Assembly: GCF_036746095.1 (NCBI RefSeq)
Contig: NZ_DAIOEU010000015.1
Span: forward strand, 12,259-76,258
Length of the DNA: 64,000 nt
Origin: Dyella_B sp036746095
Lineage (GTDB): Bacteria; Pseudomonadota; Gammaproteobacteria; Xanthomonadales; Rhodanobacteraceae
Reading direction: 5' to 3'
Under the pieces are notes generated by a model that saw only the letters and a list, made by a program, of their open reading frames with translations, did no database searches and had not been told where the DNA came from. This document shows positions 34,137-41,963 of the stretch, in pieces (position 1 is the first letter of the stretch; each line of letters begins with the position of its first letter). The translations under genes were made by a program, and so were the position numbers.

Positions 34137-34167
34137 GCTCCCCCGTCGCAGGCGGGGGAGCTTTTTT
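34137..34167 (+). terminator. Rho-independent terminator
   Basis: GCTCCCCC pairs with GGGGGAGC around a short GTCGCAGGC-type loop and is followed by CTTTTTT. It lies 15 bp after the secreted protein's stop codon. Confidence 0.9.
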
Positions 34168-34185
34168 CATGCCTTTTCTGGGCGC

Positions 34186-34211
34186 AAAAAAAACCCCGCG
34201 GGGGTGCGGGG
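34186..34211 (-). terminator. Rho-independent terminator for the DUF885 gene
   Basis: On the minus strand CCCCGC pairs with GCGGGG around ACCCC and is followed by eight T. It ends the DUF885 peptidase transcript, whose stop is at 34372, and so forms a back-to-back terminator pair with 34137-34167. Confidence 0.85.
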
Positions 34212-34251
34212 CTGCAGGATTAACGGATATCGGGGAGGCGATACCCGTGAC

Positions 34252-34274
34252 AGCTATCTTCCAGAAAGATAGCT
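34252..34274. other. perfect 9-bp hairpin
   Basis: AGCTATCTT and AAGATAGCT are perfectly complementary around a CCAGA loop. It is AT-rich and has no T-run. It may protect the 3' end of the DUF885 mRNA or be a protein-binding site. Confidence 0.55.
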
Positions 34275-34371
34275 TGATGAACCGTTGAGTTTATGTGATG
34301 ACGATCTTCACAAATGCGGAGATGTGAGCGTCGCCACAGTTTTACGCGTGAGTTGTCCCCGGGCCGAAGCA

Positions 34372-36159
34372 TCACTTCTTCTGCGACGGAATAAATTGCG
34401 TCCGCACCGCTTCGGCGAGCTGATCCGGCGGCAGCAAGCCCTGGCCGATGATGAAATCGTTGAAGGCTTGGTGGTTGAACTGTTTGCCCAGCGCCAGCTC
34501 GGTCTGCAAGCGCAACTGCTGCAGGCGCATGTAACCGTAGAAATACGCCGTGGCCTGGCCGGGGCTGTTGAAGGTGTAGCGATCCAGTTCTTCGCGTGTC
34601 ATCGCTTCGGACAGGCCCACGTCATGGCGCAATACGTCATGCGCGCGTTCCTTGCTGATCAGGCCAAGATTCAACATGGGATCGAGGAACGCACGTGCTG
34701 CGCGCATCAAACGCAATTGCAGCGTGACGAACTGGCCGGCCGGTGGTTCGTACGGCAACATTTCCGCTTCGGAATACAGCGCCCAGCCTTCCACGTTGAC
34801 GCTGTTGAAGGCGAACAGGCTGCGCGCCAGCGATACGCCGCGTTCCACCATCGCCGAGTACTGCAGCTCATGCCCCGGGCGGCCTTCGTGCGCGGTGAGG
34901 GTCCAGGCGGCCGCTTTGAAGGTGAAGTCGTCGTAGGCGTCGGAGCTGTCGCTGTTTTTGGACGAGTTGCCGGTTGCCGGATTTCCCATGGTCAACACGA
35001 AGGTGCCGCGCTCGCCGTGGTTGTTGATGAGTGGCGGCGGGTCCATGTGCGGCGCGGGCGTGGAAGCCGCTTCCGCTTCCGAAGCCACGCGCATCTGCAT
35101 CTCGCGCTTGGGCAGCGTGACGATGTGTTCGCGGCGGATGGTGTCCTCGATCCTGGCGATAACCTGGTGATACCAGGGTTCTACGTCGTTCTTGCCGAGC
35201 TGCTGCTGCTTCAGCGCTTTCAACACGTCGCGATAGTCAGAAGCTTGAATGTCTTCCTGCTTGGCTACCACCGGCGCCATCACCGCCATGGCCTGCTGCA
35301 CTTCCATGAATTCGAGTTGCGCCTGCTTGATCAGGTCGTCGGCTGGTATGTCGATGCCGGTTGCCTTGAGGTTATAGGCGTACAGCGGCTCAGGCTCGCG
35401 GAAGTCGGTACGCTCGTGCGGCACGATCGTTTTGCGTACCCATGCATCGTAATCCTTCAGCTGTGCGTCCATCGCATCGAGTGCGGCCTTGCCGTCGGCA
35501 TCGTCCAGCTTGTATTTCACGAACAAATCGCGAATGCCCTTCGCATAACGTTGCGTGTTGGCGAGCTGCTGGTCCACGTTGCCTTTGTAGGGGCCGAGCA
35601 GGTGCGAGTCGGAGAGGCGCTCGGTGGTTCTTGCCTCGGCCAGTTGCGTCAAGGGCGTGCAGCCGGGTGCCTTGCCGACGTAGCATTGCAGGCGTTTCAC
35701 TGCATAGGCTCGGCGCTTGGGATCCACGTCGTCCTTCAGCAGGTAGAACTCGCCGCCGAAGAACAGCTGGCCCACATCCACGTAAGGCAGCAGGTATTTG
35801 TCGTTGAGCTGGATGCCTTCGATGTTCAGCGCCGCCGCCTTGGCCATGATTTGCAGATCCTGGCGCACATTGGGGTCGTGCTCGGCAGCCAGCATGGCTT
35901 CGAGCTTGCTCTGTGCCGCTTTCAGGGCGGCGATCTGGCGCTCATCGGTGCCGGGCTTCAGGTCGCTGACTTTGTCGTCATAACCCGGCAGGCCGATCTG
36001 CGTGGCGTTCTCGGGATTGAACTGCGCCTGGACGGTGAGCAGGGCCTGCGCGTCCTGATTGCTGCGCTCGACCCAGGAAGACGGGGAGGTGCCTTGCGCG
36101 TAAGCCGTGCCGGTAGCAGCCACGGCGATCGCCGCGGCCAAGGCGAGACGTTTCAGCAT
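34372..36159 (-). CDS. DUF885-family exported peptidase
   Basis: The 595-residue protein has a signal peptide (MLKRLALAAAIAVAATGTAYAQ) and the DUF885 hallmark LTAHEGRPGHELQYSAMVERG, an HExxxxH-like zinc motif. A Glu-containing NSVNVEGWALYSEAEM segment follows, as in family relatives. DUF885 proteins are related to M3/M32-type metallopeptidases, so it probably degrades peptides in the periplasm. Its target is not known. The terminator at 34186-34211 closes it. Confidence 0.88.
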   Translation of the reverse strand: MLKRLALAAAIAVAATGTAYAQGTSPSSWVERSNQDAQALLTVQAQFNPENATQIGLPGYDDKVSDLKPGTDERQIAALKAAQSKLEAMLAAEHDPNVRQDLQIMAKAAALNIEGIQLNDKYLLPYVDVGQLFFGGEFYLLKDDVDPKRRAYAVKRLQCYVGKAPGCTPLTQLAEARTTERLSDSHLLGPYKGNVDQQLANTQRYAKGIRDLFVKYKLDDADGKAALDAMDAQLKDYDAWVRKTIVPHERTDFREPEPLYAYNLKATGIDIPADDLIKQAQLEFMEVQQAMAVMAPVVAKQEDIQASDYRDVLKALKQQQLGKNDVEPWYHQVIARIEDTIRREHIVTLPKREMQMRVASEAEAASTPAPHMDPPPLINNHGERGTFVLTMGNPATGNSSKNSDSSDAYDDFTFKAAAWTLTAHEGRPGHELQYSAMVERGVSLARSLFAFNSVNVEGWALYSEAEMLPYEPPAGQFVTLQLRLMRAARAFLDPMLNLGLISKERAHDVLRHDVGLSEAMTREELDRYTFNSPGQATAYFYGYMRLQQLRLQTELALGKQFNHQAFNDFIIGQGLLPPDQLAEAVRTQFIPSQKK

Positions 36160-36229
36160 GACGAATATCCCTGTGGAGTTGGAACGGCGAGCTTATGCGA
36201 CATCGCACGCGCCGTGCATGCCCCACCTG

Positions 36230-36724
36230 TCACAGGTTGAACAGCCACACGCCCACCGCCAGCGCCACCATCACCACCGACAGCACCAGCTTTACCAGCG
36301 TGCCGAACAAGAGCCCAAGCCAGGTGCCGATGCTGACGTGGGCGGAGCGCAGCACGCTTTTGCTGGAAATGAGTTCGCCGATGAGGGCGCCGACGAAGGG
36401 ACCGAGCACCAGTCCAGGGATGCCGAAGAACATGCCGACGAAGGTACCGATGGAGGCGCCCCAAATAGCGAGCGAACTTGCTCCCACGCGTTTGGCGCCC
36501 AGCGAGGCCGAGATGAAATCCACCGCCACGCCGATGGCAGCCAATACGCCCAGAACGATCACCCAGGCAACGCCGAGGTGCTGATAGCCGTCCAGCGCCG
36601 CGGCCAGCCAGATGCCGCCGAAGATCATCGGGATGCCCGGCAGCGTGGGCAGCACGGTGCCGATCAGGCCGCCGATGATCAGGGCGATGGCGAGGGCGTA
36701 GAGGGCGATGTCCATGAAGAGCAT
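36230..36724 (-). CDS. DUF456 family membrane protein
   Basis: The 164-residue protein is nearly all hydrophobic with about five or six helices. Its glycine-rich LIIGGLIGTVLPTLPGIPMIFGGIWLAA and FFGIPGLVLGPFVGALIGEL segments are the DUF456 repeats. Function is unknown. The ATG at 36724 follows AAGGA; a second ATG three codons in is possible. A REPIN lies 57 bp upstream. Confidence 0.85.
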   Translation of the reverse strand: MLFMDIALYALAIALIIGGLIGTVLPTLPGIPMIFGGIWLAAALDGYQHLGVAWVIVLGVLAAIGVAVDFISASLGAKRVGASSLAIWGASIGTFVGMFFGIPGLVLGPFVGALIGELISSKSVLRSAHVSIGTWLGLLFGTLVKLVLSVVMVALAVGVWLFNL

Positions 36725-36780
36725 GCGGTGGTCCTTGAATGGAACTGCCTCGAGTATGTCGGCGCTATCTCGAAGCCTGG

Positions 36781-36899
36781 CGTCATTCCGGCGAACGCCG
36801 GAATCCAGTCTAGAATGACGTGCGCAGTACACTTCATAAAGGTTTTTGTGTGCTGCGCACGACGTATTTAACTGGATTCCGGCGTTCGCCGGAATGACG
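36781..36899. repeat. REPIN-like inverted repeat, about 119 bp
   Basis: The left arm CGTCATTCCGGCGAACGCCG faces the right arm ending CGCCGGAATGACG. The core TGTGTGCTGCGCACGACG is related to, but more diverged from, the copies at 1555 and 27708. It lies between the divergent DUF456 and kinase-like genes. Confidence 0.9.
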
Positions 36900-36944
36900 A
36901 CCAGGGTATCCACAACCTTAGCGAAGTTTCTCATCGGTACATAC

Positions 36945-37595
36945 GTGACAGACCACCCCATTCTGCTGAAAGCCGACGAACTGGGGCGCATCGAGATCGT
37001 CCGGCGCGACGGCGTGCCGTGCGTTCGTCGCGATATTCGTGCGGCGAGATGGTGGGCACGCGCGTTTGCATATCGCGCCGCCGCGCGCGAAGCACGTGCG
37101 CTGGCCAAGCTGGAAGGCCTTGATGGCGTGCCGGCGCTGCTGGGATGGAGCGGCCGCGAGTTGTTGCGCAGCTATATTGCCGGGCGCCCGATGCAACACG
37201 CGCAGCCGCGTGATCCGGCCTATTACCGCGATGCGCTGCGCCTGCTGGCGCAACTGCATCGGCGCGGCATCGTGCATAACGACCTGGCGAAAGAGCCCAA
37301 TTGGCTGGTGCGCGACGATGGGCGCCCCGCGCTGGTCGACTTCCAGATTGCCTGGACGCGCGGCAGGCGCGGTCGTCTGTTTCGTTTATTGGCGCGTGAA
37401 GATTTGCGTCATCTGCTCAAACACAAACGCACCTATTGCGCGCATGCACTCACCGCACGTCAGTGGGCGATATTGAATACGCCCGCGCCGCATTCGCGCG
37501 TGTGGCGTGCGACAGGCAAGCGGCTTTACAAGCTGATTGCGCGAAAGGTGTTTGGTTATTGGGATAACGAAGGCAAAGGCCGCGTGCGCGAGTGA
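36945..37595 (+). CDS. small kinase-like protein, RIO-type
   Basis: The 216-residue protein has LHRRGIVHNDLAKEPNWLV, matching the kinase catalytic loop H-x-D-(x)5-N, and then ALVDFQIAW, where the magnesium-binding DFG is DFQ. The early RRDGVPCVRRDIRAARWW region holds the ATP-loop equivalent. This is the compact RIO/lipid-kinase-like type. The GTG at 36945 is chosen, because the upstream ATG at 36897 sits in the REPIN arm and would translate repeat sequence. Substrate is unknown; protein, lipid A or small-molecule targets are all possible. Confidence 0.72.
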   Translation: MTDHPILLKADELGRIEIVRRDGVPCVRRDIRAARWWARAFAYRAAAREARALAKLEGLDGVPALLGWSGRELLRSYIAGRPMQHAQPRDPAYYRDALRLLAQLHRRGIVHNDLAKEPNWLVRDDGRPALVDFQIAWTRGRRGRLFRLLAREDLRHLLKHKRTYCAHALTARQWAILNTPAPHSRVWRATGKRLYKLIARKVFGYWDNEGKGRVRE

Positions 37596-37615
37596 TCTTC
37601 ATGACTCCTCACAGC

Positions 37616-37695
37616 CGTCATTCCCGCGAAAGCGGGAATCCATTTGCTCTGCTGCGGAAAAGCGAAGATGGATTCCCACTTTCGCGGGAATGACG
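37616..37695. repeat. compact REPIN-like inverted repeat, 80 bp
   Basis: The left arm CGTCATTCCCGCGAAAGCGG and the right arm ending CGCGGGAATGACG form a long hairpin. The core is only about 25 bp (GCTCTGCTGCGGAAAAGCGA) and does not resemble the core of the 120-bp copies, so it is a second subtype. It lies between convergent genes. Confidence 0.85.
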
Positions 37696-37728
37696 TCCGG
37701 AAGGGTCGCCGTGCATTTTCGTCTTTGA

Positions 37729-38505
37729 TTACTTCTCGACAAACGCCCGCTCGATCACGTAATCCCCCGGCTCGCGCGTACGCGGCGATGCCTGGAATCC
37801 ACGCGCATCCAGCAACGCACACAGATCGTCCAGCATCGCCGGGCTGCCGCAAAGCATCACGCGGTCCGTGTCCGGATTGAGCGTCGGCAAGCCAATTGCC
37901 GACGCCATCGCGCCATCGACGATGTTGTCGGTAATGCGGCCACGGTTGCGGAACGGTTCGCGCGTGACTGTGGGGTAGTAGATCAGCTTTTCGCGCACCA
38001 GCTCGCCGAGGTATTCGTGCTGCGGCAGTTCGTTCTGCAGGTAGTTCGAATAGGCCAGGTCGTCGATGTTGCGCACGCCGTGGGCCAACACGACTTTATC
38101 GAAACGCTCGTAGGTTTCCGGGTCGCGGATGATGCTCATGAACGGCGCTAGCCCCGTGCCCGTGCCCAGCAGATACAGGTGCTTGCCGGGTTTGAGATCG
38201 GTCAGCACCAGCGTGCCGGTAGGCTTGCGGCTTACCGTGATGCTGTCGCCCGGTTTGAGGTGTTGCAGGCGCGAGGTGAGTGGACCGTTCTCCACCTTGA
38301 TCGAGAAGAACTCCAGGTGCTCTTCCCAACTCGCGCTGGCGATGGAATAGGCGCGCATCAGCGGGCGTCCGTCCACGTGCAGGCCGATCATCACGAACTG
38401 GCCGCTGTCGAAGCGGAAGCCCGGATCGCGCGTCGTGCGGAAGCTGAAAAGGCTGCCGTTCCAGTGATGGACGTCGATTACTTGCTCGGTCGCCAAAGCC
38501 ACCAT
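37729..38505 (-). CDS. fpr: ferredoxin-NADP(+) reductase
   Basis: The 258-residue protein has the FAD-binding RAYSIAS motif at about 50-56, the NADP site YLLGTGTGLAPFMSIIRDP near 110, and MLCGSPAMLDDL with a C-terminal aromatic-rich YVIERAFVEK end. It is a cytosolic flavoenzyme that passes electrons between NADPH and ferredoxin or flavodoxin, as in oxidative-stress defence and Fe-S assembly. The length and C-terminus match the bacterial subclass. No SoxR/OxyR gene is near. Confidence 0.92.
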   Translation of the reverse strand: MVALATEQVIDVHHWNGSLFSFRTTRDPGFRFDSGQFVMIGLHVDGRPLMRAYSIASASWEEHLEFFSIKVENGPLTSRLQHLKPGDSITVSRKPTGTLVLTDLKPGKHLYLLGTGTGLAPFMSIIRDPETYERFDKVVLAHGVRNIDDLAYSNYLQNELPQHEYLGELVREKLIYYPTVTREPFRNRGRITDNIVDGAMASAIGLPTLNPDTDRVMLCGSPAMLDDLCALLDARGFQASPRTREPGDYVIERAFVEK

Positions 38506-38757
38506 GGTGATTATCTTCTCGGGTTGTGGAACAGGGGAAAGCGCTGCATGGACAGCGGATAACTCGCGGGGAGAGGCAGGGCCGTTGCCTTGCGAGTGCC
38601 GTGTTTGCCACGGGACAAGTGGCGTAGGTTACGTCATTTGCCCGGTTTTCGCGTTAACGGCTTTCTCACATGGGGCCTGGGGCAGGGGAGACAAGAGGAT
38701 GCGGGGCGGTGCCGGTTTGCGTCACGCCCCTGTCCCGGTACCTGATGGCTGACCGGC

Positions 38758-39027
38758 CGGCCGAGATAAAAGCTGGCGCGCAGCATGGCCAGCGACTATT
38801 TCTGACCATGCCGCGGTGATGGTGCTGCAACCGCACGGCTAGGTCGAAGCCGTCAAAGGCACCTACGGCTACGTGTGCATCGTGGACCATCATGGATGTC
38901 CGCCTTCGATGCACCGCAGTTCTGGAATCCAAAGTTGCGTGGACCCACCCGCCTCAAACTGCAGACTGCAGCGCTATGGAATGCAGCGGGCGCGAACGCT
39001 TGGCACTGGGCCGGAGGTTTGTGATGC
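38758..39027 (+). pseudogene. decayed gene fragment with frameshifts and an internal stop
   Basis: No single reading frame survives, but joining three frames gives a coherent protein-like run. AEIK, a one-base shift, LARSMA, a further shift, PATISDHAAVMVLQPHG, a TAG stop, VEAVKGTYGYVCIVDH, another shift, then RGPSWMSAFDAPQFWNPK and LRGPTRLK. The C-terminal part then degenerates. Such a mosaic points to a once-real gene inactivated by several small mutations. The parent function is unknown. Only about 90 residues are recoverable. The rest of the 38506-39141 gap holds nothing clear, so the space is mainly this relic. Confidence 0.6.
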
Positions 39028-39141
39028 CTTAAATCAGAGCATCCCTAGTGCAGATATTGGCCATCCCATCGCCATATGTCCCTGGATAATCATCCGTCGT
39101 CGCCGGGTCAATTTGCCCGAGCCATTGCTGGGGAATTGCGC

Positions 39142-39825
39142 GTGTCTTCTTCTGAATACGCTGCTCGTCTTGCCAATCCCATTCGCTACAAAGGCATCAT
39201 CTTCGACCTCGACGGAACCCTGGTCGACACTGTGCCCGATCTCGCCGTTGCCATAGACCGGACACTTGTTGATTTGGGGCATGCTCCGGCGGGAGAAATC
39301 CGCGTCAGAGACTGGTTGGGCAACGGAGCGAGCAAGCTTGTCGAGCGCGCGTTACGCTTTGCCGGAATGGATGCGATGCATGAGCACGAACGCGCGCTGG
39401 CGCTGTTCATGCAGCACTTCGGCGAAGAGTTCACCTCACGCTCCAGGCTTTTCCATGATGTGTTGGAAGCATTGCCAGCACTCGTTGCCCGAGGCTACCG
39501 TCTGGCCATTTGCTCCAACCGGCCCTCGCATTTAATAAAGCCTTTGCTCGATCATCTTCAGATCGGCAGTTTCTTTAGTGCGTGGGTAGGTGGCGACGAT
39601 CTCCCTGTGAAAAAGCCGGATCCTATGCCGTTGTGGCACACCGCCAGGAAACTGGCGCTTGTTCCGAGGGATTGCTTGGTAGTTGGTGATTCCATCAACG
39701 ATGTTGATGCCGCTAGGTCGGCCGGCATGGCTGTCGCGGCTGTGCACTATGGTTATAACTATGGCCAGGACATCAGGATGAGCAGCCCCGACTTTGTCAT
39801 CAGTTCGATTCTCGAACTTACGTAG
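39142..39825 (+). CDS. gph: phosphoglycolate phosphatase-type HAD hydrolase
   Basis: The 227-residue protein has the HAD nucleophile motif GIIFDLDGTLVDTVPDL near residue 15-30, a cap domain, the Ser/Thr motif II ICSNRP, the Lys of motif III (VKKPDP) and motif IV VGDSINDVDAA. It matches Gph, which removes phosphate from 2-phosphoglycolate. The GTG at 39142 after GGGGAA is preferred; the ATG at 39076 has no ribosome site and would add 22 residues. Codon use is less GC-biased than the neighbours, which may indicate transfer or relaxed selection. It follows a decayed gene. Confidence 0.85.
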   Translation: MSSSEYAARLANPIRYKGIIFDLDGTLVDTVPDLAVAIDRTLVDLGHAPAGEIRVRDWLGNGASKLVERALRFAGMDAMHEHERALALFMQHFGEEFTSRSRLFHDVLEALPALVARGYRLAICSNRPSHLIKPLLDHLQIGSFFSAWVGGDDLPVKKPDPMPLWHTARKLALVPRDCLVVGDSINDVDAARSAGMAVAAVHYGYNYGQDIRMSSPDFVISSILELT

Positions 39826-39870
39826 CGAGCGTGGCTGAAAAGGCCTGTGGCTTGCCTTGCAGGTAGAATC

Positions 39871-40857
39871 ATGGGCATGCACAGCATCAACTCCAACGAC
39901 TGGCGCCTGTCCGTAGCGCCCATGATGGACTGGACAGACAGGCACTGTCGGTACTTCCACCGCCTGCTTTCTCCCAACGCCCGGCTGTATACCGAAATGG
40001 TCACCAGCGCGGCGCTGGTGCGCGGCAAGCAGTTACGGCTGCTTGAGCACAGCCAGCAGGAACATCCTGTGGCGTTGCAACTAGGTGGCAGCGATCCGCA
40101 CGAGCTGGCGGAAGCCGCGCGCCATGGTGCGGACGCCGGTTATGACGAAATCAATCTCAACGTGGGCTGCCCTTCCGATCGCGTGCAGTCCGGGCGCTTC
40201 GGAGCATGCCTGATGCGCGAGCCGGTGCTGGTGGGCGACTGCGTGACGGCGATGCGCGATGCCGTATCGGTGCCGGTGACGGTGAAATGCCGCATCGGCG
40301 TGGATGAGCAGGACGAGTACGCGGATCTGCAGCACTTCACCGAAACCATGCTGCAAGCCGGCGTGGAAGTGCTGGTGGTGCATGCGCGCAAGGCGTGGTT
40401 GCAAGGACTTTCGCCGAAGGAGAACCGGGAGATTCCGCCGCTGGATTACCAGCGCGTGTATCGACTGAAGCGCGAGTTCCCGCAGCTGGTGGTGGTGATC
40501 AATGGCGGCATCACTGCGGTGGATGCAGTGCGCGAGCATCTCGCGCACGTGGATGGGGTGATGCTGGGGCGCGCGGCGTATCACGATCCCTACGTGCTTG
40601 CCCGGGTCGAGCAAGCACTGTATGGCGTGCCGCTGCCCACGCGTGAAAGCGTGCTGCAACACATGCGGCCTTATGTGGAGGCGGAGCTGGCGCGGGGCAC
40701 GGCGCTCAAGCACATCAGCCGCCACATCCTGGGGTTGTATCAGGGCGAGCCGGGCGCGCGTGGTTTCCGGCGCGTCTTGAGCGAAGGGGCGCATCGGGAA
40801 GGGGCGGGTTGGGCGCTGCTCGAGCAGGCGATGGCGCCGATGCTGGCGGCGGCATAA
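39871..40857 (+). CDS. dusA: tRNA-dihydrouridine synthase A
   Basis: The 328-residue protein is a flavin TIM barrel of the Dus family: LSVAPMMDWTDRHCRYFHR at the start, MVTSAALVRG, and INLNVGCPSDRVQSGRFGACLM with the active-site Cys. The RIGVDEQD and MLGRAAYHDP strands match the DusA subclass. It reduces U20/U20a in tRNA. Two ATGs, at 39871 and 39877, are both plausible. Confidence 0.94.
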   Translation: MGMHSINSNDWRLSVAPMMDWTDRHCRYFHRLLSPNARLYTEMVTSAALVRGKQLRLLEHSQQEHPVALQLGGSDPHELAEAARHGADAGYDEINLNVGCPSDRVQSGRFGACLMREPVLVGDCVTAMRDAVSVPVTVKCRIGVDEQDEYADLQHFTETMLQAGVEVLVVHARKAWLQGLSPKENREIPPLDYQRVYRLKREFPQLVVVINGGITAVDAVREHLAHVDGVMLGRAAYHDPYVLARVEQALYGVPLPTRESVLQHMRPYVEAELARGTALKHISRHILGLYQGEPGARGFRRVLSEGAHREGAGWALLEQAMAPMLAAA

Positions 40858-40959
40858 AGGCGGCGGCGAGGTTCGTTCAGCCGTCCGGTCATTATTCAGC
40901 CCGGGTTGAGCAGTATGTCCCGTCGGCCGGACCCCTCCCGGCGCGCAACTTAAGGGAAT

Positions 40960-41277
40960 ATGGCTTTGAAGCAACTCGCTTGGATGGCTGCAGCCGGGCT
41001 GTTGATGGCCGGTTCGGCTGTCGCCCAGTCATCGCCACCACAAGGCGGCATGAGCCTGGATCAGGCCGTTACGCAAGTACAGCAACGGGTCGGCGGCAAG
41101 GTGTTGTCGGCCGAGCCGCGCCATATCGGGCGCCGGGTGGAGTACCGCATCAAGGTGCTTACGCCCGAAGGGCATGTGCGCGTCATCGCCGTGCCTGCTG
41201 ATGCCACCCGCGTGCCGCCTGCGGCACAATCCCCCAAGAAGTCTCCCAACGGCGGGAGCAAGAAGGAGAAACACTGA
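40960..41277 (+). CDS. PepSY-domain exported protein
   Basis: The 105-residue protein has a signal peptide (MALKQLAWMAAAGLLMAGSAVAQ). The PepSY-like part follows (MSLDQAVTQVQQRVGGKVLSAEPRH, VEYRIKVLTPEGHVRVIAV), with a basic tail. PepSY proteins inhibit or modulate periplasmic peptidases or sensors. Its stop overlaps the ATG of the PhoP-like gene, so it is part of that operon and may tune the kinase. That role is inferred. Confidence 0.82.
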   Translation: MALKQLAWMAAAGLLMAGSAVAQSSPPQGGMSLDQAVTQVQQRVGGKVLSAEPRHIGRRVEYRIKVLTPEGHVRVIAVPADATRVPPAAQSPKKSPNGGSKKEKH

Positions 41278-41963
41278 TGCGCATCCTCCTGGTCGAAGAC
41301 GAAGCGCCGCTGCGCGAGACGCTGGCGGCTCGACTCAAACGAGACGGGTTTGCCGTGGATACCGCACAGGACGGCGAAGAGGGCATGTACCTGGGCCGCG
41401 AGGTGCCGTTCGATCTGGCGATCATCGACTTAGGGTTGCCCAAGATGTCGGGTATGGACCTGGTCAAGTCGCTGCGCGAAGCCGGCCAGCGCTATCCCAT
41501 CCTGATTCTCACCGCACGCGGCAGTTGGCAGGACAAGGTGGAAGGCCTGAAGCATGGCGCCGACGATTACCTGGTCAAGCCGTTCCACGTCGAAGAGCTG
41601 CTGGCGCGCATCAATGCGCTGGTGCGCCGTGCCAGCGGCTGGTCCAAGCCGGTGCTGGCCTGTGGGCCGATCAAGCTGGACACCACCGCGCAGACGGTAA
41701 TGGTGGAAGGCAAGCCGGTGGACCTCACCAGCTATGAATACAAGGTGCTCGAATACCTGATGCTGCACGCCGGCGAACTGGTGTCGAAGGCCGACCTCAC
41801 CGAACACATCTATCAACAGGATTTCGATCGCGATTCGAATGTGCTTGAGGTTTTCATCGGCCGCCTGCGCAGGAAACTGGATCCGGAAGGGACGTTGAAG
41901 CCGATCGAGACGGTGCGTGGACGCGGGTATCGCTTTGCCATTCCTCGCAGCGAAGACGAATGA
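41277..41963 (+). CDS. phoP: PhoP-like OmpR-family response regulator
   Basis: The 228-residue protein has a receiver with E8-D9-E10, phosphoacceptor D51 in IIDLGLPKMSG and the KPFH Lys, then an OmpR winged-helix domain (TAQTVMVEGKPVDLTSYEYKVLEYLM, FDRDSNVLEVFIGRLRRKL). The order of genes and the PhoQ-like kinase partner support assignment to PhoP/PhoQ, which responds to low magnesium, acid or cationic peptides. The gene symbol is by homology and context. Confidence 0.88.
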   Translation: MRILLVEDEAPLRETLAARLKRDGFAVDTAQDGEEGMYLGREVPFDLAIIDLGLPKMSGMDLVKSLREAGQRYPILILTARGSWQDKVEGLKHGADDYLVKPFHVEELLARINALVRRASGWSKPVLACGPIKLDTTAQTVMVEGKPVDLTSYEYKVLEYLMLHAGELVSKADLTEHIYQQDFDRDSNVLEVFIGRLRRKLDPEGTLKPIETVRGRGYRFAIPRSEDE

